This document shows positions 56,101-64,000 of a DNA stretch of 64,000 bases, one piece after another. Position 1 is the stretch's first letter, and every line of letters starts with the position of its first letter. The stretch spans positions 138,901 to 202,900 of the forward strand of contig JAAOMT010000665.1 in assembly GCA_016748015.1 (NCBI GenBank), read 5' to 3'. Source of the DNA: Geosiphon pyriformis (taxonomy: Eukaryota; Glomeromycota; Glomeromycetes; Archaeosporales; Geosiphonaceae). The position numbers and the translations under genes are program-made. The notes beneath the pieces are model-generated. The model saw only the letters and a list, made by a program, of their open reading frames with translations. It was not told where the DNA came from and ran no database searches.

Positions 56101-57182
56101 TGTACTACTTGTTCATTAATTATTACTTTGTTTAATTATTATAATTAATTAAAAAAATATATAAAACTATGCATATATAACAACTCTACTCTCCAACTTA
56201 CTAAAATAAATTTATTGTTGGCATTATTTAATGTTACCAAAAATTCAAAATTCGAAATAATAGAATTTAATAATTCAAATAGTCTAAATATTAATATATT
56301 TAGTCAATATAGTTTTTAGAGTAAAGTATAAAACTATTTTAATAAGTTTGAATGAATAAAAAAAACAGCTAAATATACAGTCTCAAAATATATGCATAAG
56401 CCATTTTTTTGTAGAACCATAAATACTATTAAATTCTTATAGCACTATTTAAAGACTTTTTATTGAACAGTATATATTACAATAGAAAAATATTATAAGA
56501 AAAGACAAAATATCCAGAAAAATTATGAGTTAATTAAAAAAATGTTTTAACAGATTAGATTGCTATTTTTTTTATGATTTTTAGCCAATTTAACTAGAAA
56601 ACTGCTTTAGCTTTCTGTAGTAACTGCTATTGATATTGACAATAAAAAACTTCATAACATAATTATTATTTGACTTATTAATTACCAGCAACTAATTTCT
56701 ATAATAGAAAACTCTGAATTAATTAAAATATTTTAATATTTGAATCTTACTTTTTAACTTGTTTGTGCTAATACAATTAAGAATAAAATCATAAAACTTT
56801 ATGTTTTAAGTAGATAAAAATTAAAAATAAGTACTATCTTTATTATGAAATATCTCTTTTTTTTACTTATACTTATAATATAATAGACATACTTAAATAT
56901 TATTAAGTTCAAAATTTTTTTTACATTAGATCTCTAAACATTTTTCAATAATAAAGCTTTTGTTTCTATTACTATTTATTATATTAATAACAATTGAGAT
57001 CTTCAATAAATATTAATTAATTTTGAATTAATAAATAAATAATATAATGGAATAAATATTGTGAACATATTTTTTAAAGTATTAAAAGATTATAGAATTA
57101 TATTAAAGATATATATATATATTCTTACATAAATTTAAGTTAGTTAATAGCCAATAATAAGATTGGTATATCATACAACATA
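56101..57182. other. AT-rich region without identifiable features
   Basis: About 1.1 kb of very AT-rich sequence with no frame, LTR end or tandem structure that I can identify. It is probably fully decayed transposon sequence. Confidence 0.4.
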
Positions 57183-57525
57183 TTAATATTATCTAAAACT
57201 TAAAATTAGCATAGTACTTATATTATTAAAAATTGTGGTTTTTCAATGTTGGCTTAAATTAGTTTTTATTATTGTTCTAAAGCTGAATTTTTGGTATTAA
57301 TATCATCTGAAACTTAAAGTTATTATAATGTTTATATCATTGAAAATTATATTTTCTTAATGTTGGATTAAGTTGATTTTTATCATTCTCTTAAAGCTAA
57401 ATTTTTAGTATTAGTATTATCTAAAGCTTAAAGTTACTATAATACTCATATTATCAAAAACTGTATTTTTTAATATTAATTTAAGTGGTTTTTATTATTG
57501 CTTTAAGCTAAATTTTCAACCAAAT
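57183..57525. repeat. Tandem repeat, three units of about 114 bp
   Basis: Three consecutive units starting TTAATATTATCTAAAACTTAAA (57183), TTAATATCATCTGAAACTTA (about 57297) and TTAGTATTATCTAAAGCTTA (about 57411). Each contains a TTAATGTTGGMTTAA-like block and an AAAGCTRAATTTT block. Confidence 0.7.
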
Positions 57526-57834
57526 AGATTAAAAAAGAAGTTTAAGAAAGAATTGTACTTATCTTTTTTTTATATAAGTTTACCATTAATTTTATTAGTT
57601 ATAACCTAATTTTTTTTAACAACTTTTTGCTATTACTCTTAATAATATTATAAATAATAATATTTTTGTAAAAAAATTAGAAGAAAAAAACATTAAAAAA
57701 AAACTTCTTTCTCTCTTTCGTCCCAAATTCCTGAAAAAGAGTCAAATTTTGAAAGAAGTTTTTTCTGTTTTTGCATACTGTCTTCCACTATTTCACAAGA
57801 ATCAAACTCTTTTGTTGTTGGACTGGCTGCCACT

Positions 57835-60399
57835 ATGAGTGGTCCTAGTGCTAAGAAAAGGTCTGCCAGAGTCTTGACTACTGGTTTAGTTGGTGGTGGT
57901 TCGATTCAAAAAGTCAAAAAGTCTTTCAGTGGTGTTAAACTTTCAAGTGTGAATAAGAATCTCAAAGATAGTGGGCCTGTTAGTGTGGATGGGCAATTTA
58001 CTAGCATGGATATGGATGGAAAAGCCTCTGATGGTAAAGCCACTTCTGACTCCTAAATGAATACACCCAATGCGAAGTGTTTCAATACTGGTGCAACTAT
58101 CGGTTCCCCTCTCAGCTCTATTAATTATGACATGGATGATGAGAAGAAAGTTTTTCTTCCTTTCCATTTGTCTTTCTCTTTAGAAAAGGTGTGAGTGGAC
58201 CCCAAAATTGTTAAAACTCAGGTGGAGGTAGCTGTGAAGAAATCTTTCACTTTGGACATCAATCTTTTGGCTATAGAAGGGAAATCGGCAACGGCTAAAA
58301 CTCAGGTCATAAGGAAATTATTTTCAGGAATCAATGGTTTTGGGAGGGCCACTACTCCCTCAAAATTTGAAGGGATCATCAGATCAACGTTTACTTCATC
58401 AAAAAGCATAGAAAAGACCGTGTCATTGGCCAGAGAAAATAACATCATAGTAAACAGCGATCTTAAGAGACAAGGAATTTGCTCAGATCGGACTGTAGTA
58501 ATTAAGGAAATTCTCATGGATATGCCAAAAAAAATGATCGTCGCCACAGTATCTGAGTTTGGAAAAATTAAGTCAATCAAAATCTAGTTAATTGGTTTAT
58601 GGCAAAAGACTGTGGTGGAATTCGCCAAACTAAAACAAGCTGTGTCTTTGGCTGTTAGGTGGTCCTTCTTGATTGATAAAAATTCAGTTTGTGTGGCTAT
58701 GGTGGTGGGCAATTGTGAAACTTGGGCATCTAGAGATCAGTTCAAAGCACTTTTGTTTACTTTGCCAGTAGGAACTACTGTTCATGATCTTGGGGATCTT
58801 CTTGAAGGGGCTGGTGGAAAAACTTGTGTCATAAATCGGTCATTGGAGACTAGTAATAAGGTCCGCTGTGCTGTTGTTTGTTTTGATTCTGATGAGGTTT
58901 TGGAGTCAGCTTTTTGCATGGAGCCAATCTTTGGTGGTGTGAAACTCTCATGGGCTAAACTGGATTTGGTTTGCTGTGAACGGTGTGGGAAGTTCAGTTA
59001 TTCTGCCTTGGAATATGATGCTGAGGTTGCATCAGCTCTTAAATCTTCAAAGTTTTTTATAAGACCTGCCAATCTAAATACTCGTTTCCAGCTGGCCAAA
59101 TTGTATGCAAAGAAAAATGTACCAATCTCTTGTTCTGTTGTCTTTGGTGCAAATCTTGGACTTAAGTGGTCTCAGTTGCTTCAGTCTCTCATGGTTTTTG
59201 TTGTTACCAGTAGAATTTTAGTTATTAATTAGCATAAAATTACTCTTATAATTCCTATAATTCATTAGTATATTAATATTATTTTAAATTATTATTTATT
59301 ATTTAATCAATTATCACATATCACAATTTAATTAAAATAATCTAATTAGTATAACAAAAAGTAGGATGATCAAATTACACAATATCCTGAACTTTGTAAC
59401 ATTCAAAAATTTGCCGAAATTTACAGAAATTTGCCAAAATTATGAATAGTTCACCCAAATTAATTAATAGTTCAGTGAAATAACTTGTAGTTCATCAAAA
59501 TGTATCTTTAGTTCGCCAAAATTTGAGCAAAGAGAAAAAGTGCAAGTTCATAGACTAGTACTACAACAAGTTGTATAAAAGAAGAGTTTTTTTCTTCTGG
59601 AAAATGTATCTTACTTTAGATTTATCTCTTAAAAACTGTTCTTATACACACAAAAAAAAATAAATATCAAATAATTCGAAAAAACCAAATTTTTTAATTA
59701 TTGTACTTAGAAAATTCCCAAAACCCAACTAACATTTCGAAATTGATTAGCTACCAATTTCAGTAAACTGTTAATAACTCCAGGCCTGGATAGAAAACGT
59801 TTCCTTTAACAAAATTCTATTTCTTGTACATTTCTTTTATTTTTCTTTTCTTTTCTTATTACAATCATTAGGGTAGCCTACAGACGAGATTCCTGTAGAA
59901 GAGTTGACTTTTACAGCAAAGTAACTACACATTTTAGTGAGCTTTCAGACAAGCAATTCCTGGGAAAGAGTTGACGTTTACTACAACATAACTACATAAA
60001 ATAACTGACAAAAAATTGGCTATTCTACTTATAAGTCCAGCAGTTCAAATTATAGGAGATAATCTGAAAATAAATTCAGTTATTGGAGGTTCAACCACAT
60101 CCAGAAAACGTGAATTCACAACAAACAGGCATCAACAACATTTAAAAAAAGAGACCAAAAATCTCTGGTAACATTGTGCTGGTTCTGGTTCTCTGTCTTC
60201 TGGTGCTTTGAGTTCGGGTGGAGCACCTCCCCTTCTACCTGTGGTCAATTCTCCTTTGAGTGTTTGCTTAGCACTTCTGGAACACTCTGTGAAGCTTCTG
60301 TTTGATCAAATTTCAAACATTCTTTCTCATTTTGACAATATTGGTTCAGCATCCTTGGCGTCCTCCTCTCAAATGGTTTCTTCTATGGTTGTTTTTTAG
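57835..60399 (+). pseudogene. LINE ORF1 (disrupted)
   Basis: Begins MSGPSAKKRSARVLTTGLVG at 57835. Stops at 58054, 58192 and 58585 and an LTR insertion at 59202-60173 break it. A nucleic-acid-binding region includes VINRSLETSNKVRCAVV and FGGVKLSWAKLD, followed by what should be a CCHC knuckle but reads CERCGKFSYSALEYD, with the His and last Cys positions both Tyr. ORF1 resumes after the LTR with SGGAPPLLPVV and a coiled C-terminus. Confidence 0.75.
59202..60173 (+). repeat. Solo LTR, family Y
   Basis: 972 bp with perfect 9-bp inverted ends, TGTTACCAG at 59202 and CTGGTAACA at 60173, and a TTGT target duplication on both sides (59198-59201 and 60174-60177). It splits LINE ORF1, so it inserted after the LINE. 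Confidence 0.9.
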
Positions 60400-60662
60400 T
60401 CCCCAACCTCTGTTTCTCTTGTGGTTGCAAACTCTGACTTGAATTTTGACATGACAGTTAATGATCTTTTTGTCCAGCCTACTTCTTTCTCTCCAGGTGT
60501 TACTGATCTGCTCTTGGGTCTGAGTAGTTTCAAAGTCCTGACTTCCAAAGTTGGTGGTCTGAAATTGAAGTTAGTTGCTCTCGACATTTCCGTTGGTTTG
60601 ATTTTGGCTAAGTTGGATTAGTTGTGTGCTGGCTCAGGTTCTTCGGTTATCTCTTCATCACA

Positions 60663-63560
60663 ATGACCAGTTTTATTTGGAAAATTGCCACATGTAATGT
60701 TAGGGGAATGAACAATCCTGCAAAACAGGAGGACATTTTTCATTGGCATAAGGAATCTGGTAGTTCGATCTCAATTGTTACAAAAACCAAGTTGTGTTCC
60801 AGTTCACAACCTTGGATCATAAAAAGGTTTGAAGGTGTTTGGGTTTTTACGTCTGGTCTGAATGTTGGGTTTCATGGGACTGGTGTGGCTATTTTTGTGA
60901 ACAATTCTCTGACTCATCATGTTTCCAGAGTTGAGGAGGTGAAGGGCAGAGTTTTTTCAATTTATCTTTTGTTCAAAAACAAGCTCTCTATGTCTATCAT
61001 TGGGCTTTATGCCTGTGCATCTGGTGGTGACCGTTTTGCTCAGGCTTCTGTTATTAATTCATTCATTGTTGATACTGTCAACAAAAGTTCTTTTGTTGTT
61101 TTGGGTGGGGACTTCAATAAAAACAATTCAGTCAAGGGGGCAAGTCTTAGAAAATGCTTAGGTTTGGGTTTAGTTAATGTTTTTGGTGGCCATTTTTTAG
61201 CTAGGATTCCTACTTGGAGCAATTCAAGAGGCGTTAGCAAGGTTTTAGACTATATTCTAGTTAGTGACCCTTTGATTTCAGCTGTTGTGAATCGTGATGT
61301 TAGTTTTGTCTCAGAATTTTTTGACATAGATCACTTGGCTGTCTTGATGTCTATTGGGCTGGGTGGTCTTCTGGATGCTCGTTTGAACAGCATCTACAAG
61401 CACACTAATAAAGATCACTGAAAGTTTAAGATTAAGAATGCTGATGAGAAAAAGTGGGCGCATTTTAAAAAACTTTCTGAGTGTGCACTTTTGGGTTCTC
61501 TGGATAGGTTCAAGATGGCTAAGGATGATGGCAACTTGGATGGAATGTGGGGGGTGCTAGCTGAAGCCATGACTGCTTCTGCTAAAAAATTTTTTCAAGA
61601 CATTGGTATAGTGAATTTGATTGTGCTAAGAATAAACTTTTTTCTAAATTTTCCAGGTTAGAGCTATTGGTTGCCAAGTTATTAAAGGTGCTGAGACTAA
61701 ATGATACGTTGGGCTTTAATTGTTTGGCTGACACTTGGTTTAAAGTTGACTCTTCTGAAGCTTCCAAAGTTCTTAGTATGGTCAGAGATAGTGTGGGTTC
61801 TGCTGGCTTGATAAGTCATTTTTCGAAGGTTAGAAAGCAATATAGAAAGTCCAAATATTATGAATCTGAAGTGGCCAAAAGATCTGCTATTAGAGACACG
61901 ATTAATAAGCATATGATAAAGTTTGATACAGACAAAAGTGGAATAATTTGGAGCATCTTGGAGTGGCCCTTTCACAAAGTTGTTCTAGACTATTTGGTTG
62001 TTGGTGATTCTCTTATTTTGGAACCTAATAAAGTGAAGCTCAAAATGGATGACATCATGGTTAATTAGACCAAAAAGTGGAATGCTCTTTCTGTTCTGTC
62101 TGGTTCCTGAGTGCAACAATATGCCTCTTTGGCCTATGTTAATGATAGTGCCTTTAGTCTGGTCATGTGTGATATTACCATGTGTGAGATGTCTTCAATT
62201 ATAAGCAATCTTCCTGATGGCAAAGCTGCTGGTTTGTTTGGTATCACCAATGAATTTTGAAAACATGCTGACTGTTTGGTTTTGGAGTGTTTATTGTCTT
62301 TGCTGAACTCTTGTTTGCGTTTTGGTGATGTTTTGGTCCATTGGAAAGAGGCCTGGGTGTTTATGATTCTTAAGCCTTATAATTGGGATGGCATTTTGTC
62401 AAATATCTGGCCTATTGCATTAATTGAGATGGCCAGAAAAATTTTGTCAAAAGTTCTCTCAGACAGGATCTCTCTTGCTTGTAGTAAGTTTGATGTTCTC
62501 CATGGTAACAACTTTTCTGTCCTTAAAGGCATTTCCACTCAGTCACCAATTTTAGCTGTGGGTTTAATTATGAAGAATGCTTTGGAGAAAGGCCGTGAAC
62601 TTTAGCTGGTTCTTCAAGACATGTGTAAAGTGTATAACTCTGTTGGTTGGCCTCATTTGGAAACTAGTTTATGCCATATCAAAATGTGTGGCAGGTTCAT
62701 CAAGTTTTTTGGCAACATTTACAACAATTGCTTCAACAGAGTCATGACAGATTTTGGTCTTTCTAATGAATACAAAGTTCTTGATGGTTTGGATCAGAGT
62801 GAAGTTTTCTCACCTCTCCTATGGAGAATTTTTTACGACCTCTTGTTATGTGAGGTTGTGAGACAAGATCATTTGTGTGATTATCAAATCAATTCGAACT
62901 TTGTGGCAAAAACTGGAAGGATTGAGACTAGTGGGGGTATGACTTCATTTTTTGCAGCTGGTGTCTTTGTCAATGACACTATTTGGGTGGGAAATAGACA
63001 AGCCTCTATACAGCACATTCTTAATGTGGCCAGCGAGTTTTTTCTCATTAATAACATTAACATAAATAACAAGAAGACGGTTGCCATTTCTATCAACAAA
63101 AGAGTAGGGGTTCCTGTTTTATCCATCAATGGCCAGGCTATCACTGTTGTCAATCTTGGTGTGAGTCATTGATATTTGGGTATTTTCTTGTTCACTAATG
63201 GTTTGTCTAAGCCAAGTCTTGCCAAAGCCAATTCAGATGTTAGGTTCTTCTCAAATATGGTTCTCCAGAAGGCTGTCTCTGATAAACAATTCTCTTATCT
63301 GGTTTCAGCTGTTTTGCAGCTCATAGTTAGTTATTGAACACAGTTTAGTTTTGTTTCCAAAGCTGTTTGTCTAAAATAGGACGTTCTAATTAGAAAGGGT
63401 CTTAGGTCTAAAGCCAATTTGCTGAAAGACTTTCCCAATGAGGCATTGCACCACCCCTCTTTTTATGGACTGAAATTTTTTAAACAGTTGCAGACTAAAT
63501 GCAAGATAGCTTCCATTGTGCAATTTGCAAATTCTTCTGGAATTCTTGGCCATTGTTATG
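60663..63560 (+). pseudogene. LINE ORF2: APE-type endonuclease and reverse transcriptase (disrupted)
   Basis: The endonuclease shows TCNVRGMNN, VVLGGDFN, SNSRGVSKVLDYI and FFDIDHLAV; the expected catalytic Glu in the T-E-T-K-L motif is Lys. RT shows LPDGKAAGLFGI, WPIALIEMARKILSK, FSVLKGISTQS, SPLLWRIFYDPLL-like and the YxDD-type box as FVNDTIWVG, with an Asn replacing the first Asp. Stops at 61419, 62066, 62108, 62258, 62603, 63170 and 63336. An inactive copy. Confidence 0.85.
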
Positions 63561-63954
63561 GGTAAACTTGGTGAGTATGGGAAATGGTAATGTTTGGTGC
63601 TCTTAATTATTGATGATGCATCTTCCGTGTAATTTTGTTGGCTTAATCTTGATTATCAGTCTCTGAAGGTCTATTCTTGGATGTGAATTTTACCTGTTGA
63701 GTTCTTTGGTTATAAGGCACAGAGTTTGTCTTTCATCAATTACAACATTTTTTCATAAATGTAAGCTTTTTTCTCCAAACTAACGAGCACAGTTGTTAGG
63801 GTCTGGCATTGTCTTTTTACCTTTCTGGTAAGCTAACAAGATAATGTTAATATCCAAAACTTAGAGGGAGCTTCTCTCTTTTACCAGGCTATTATGAAGT
63901 CTATTCCCAAACAGTCGATTTTACTATGTTGTCACTTCACAAAAAATAAGACAG

Positions 63955-64000
<46 letters not shown>
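63955..64000 (+). repeat. Poly(A) tract of at least 46 nt
   Basis: An unbroken A-run reaching the window edge, directly after AAAAAATAAGACAG. Either a LINE 3' tail made from a prematurely polyadenylated transcript, or a longer homopolymer. Confidence 0.8.

Larger units (their letters stand above)
57700..64000 (+). mobile_element. LINE retrotransposon (copy A), running into poly(A) at window end
   Basis: The best-preserved LINE copy: ORF1 (57835-60399, interrupted by an LTR), ORF2 endonuclease (60663-61421) and RT (about 61640-63560). It ends in an uninterrupted A-run at 63955-64000. The RNase H and C-terminal parts present in copy B are missing before the A-run. Frames are broken by stops, mainly at Trp and Gln positions. 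It continues beyond the window or ends at this A-tract. Confidence 0.85.

Overview
The window looks like a chromosome segment of an arbuscular mycorrhizal fungus (Glomeromycotina, most like Rhizophagus). The reasons are a very AT-rich background with long AAT/TTA microsatellites, compact fungal genes with many short GT-AG introns, proteins clearly of fungal or opisthokont type, and LINE elements of a style I associate with Rhizophagus genomes. The assignment is inference; no species marker is present. All exon-intron models were built by hand from splice signals, reading-frame continuity and family conservation.

The window has two halves. Positions 1-28.3 kb are gene-dense and hold twelve recognisable genes: an elongin-B-like protein (+), a Ctr copper transporter (-), an ARF6-type GTPase (+), a PPIE/Cyp33-like RRM protein without a cyclophilin domain (+), the TFIIH helicase SSL2/XPB (+), a NIPA-type Mg2+ transporter (-), homoserine O-acetyltransferase (-), SUA5 threonylcarbamoyl-AMP synthase (-), mitochondrial-type aspartate aminotransferase (+), a WDR83/MORG1 WD40 protein (-), a Spo7-like regulator of the Nem1 phosphatase (+), and an mARC-like MOSC protein (-). 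These are housekeeping genes with no shared pathway. Several are tightly divergent pairs, such as SUA5/AAT and WDR83/SPO7. A 0.5 kb LINE remnant opens the window.

Positions 28.3-64 kb contain no host gene that I can support. They are a nested stack of transposable elements: two copies of a pogo/Tigger-like DNA transposon in opposite orientation, both carrying the same 57-bp tandem array; at least three LINE copies or fragments; a Ty3/Gypsy element with 725-bp LTRs; and two further LTR families present as solo LTRs or in a gutted element. The order of insertion can be read directly. Gypsy sits inside an LTR of a second LTR element, which sits inside the endonuclease region of a LINE.

The strongest unexpected signal is in how these elements are mutated. 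By eye, the two Gypsy LTRs differ at about 68 of 725 positions, with one transversion and no indels. Nearly all premature stops in the Gypsy and in the 3' LINE lie where a Trp or Gln codon is expected, and lost catalytic residues are G-to-A or C-to-T changes. This is a RIP-like or deamination-like pattern. Other points of interest are a GC-AG intron in SSL2, a 6-nt first coding exon in the elongin-B gene, an uninterrupted extra ORF downstream of the Gypsy integrase, and a transposon inserted 36 bp upstream of the mARC start codon, exactly at the boundary between the two compartments.
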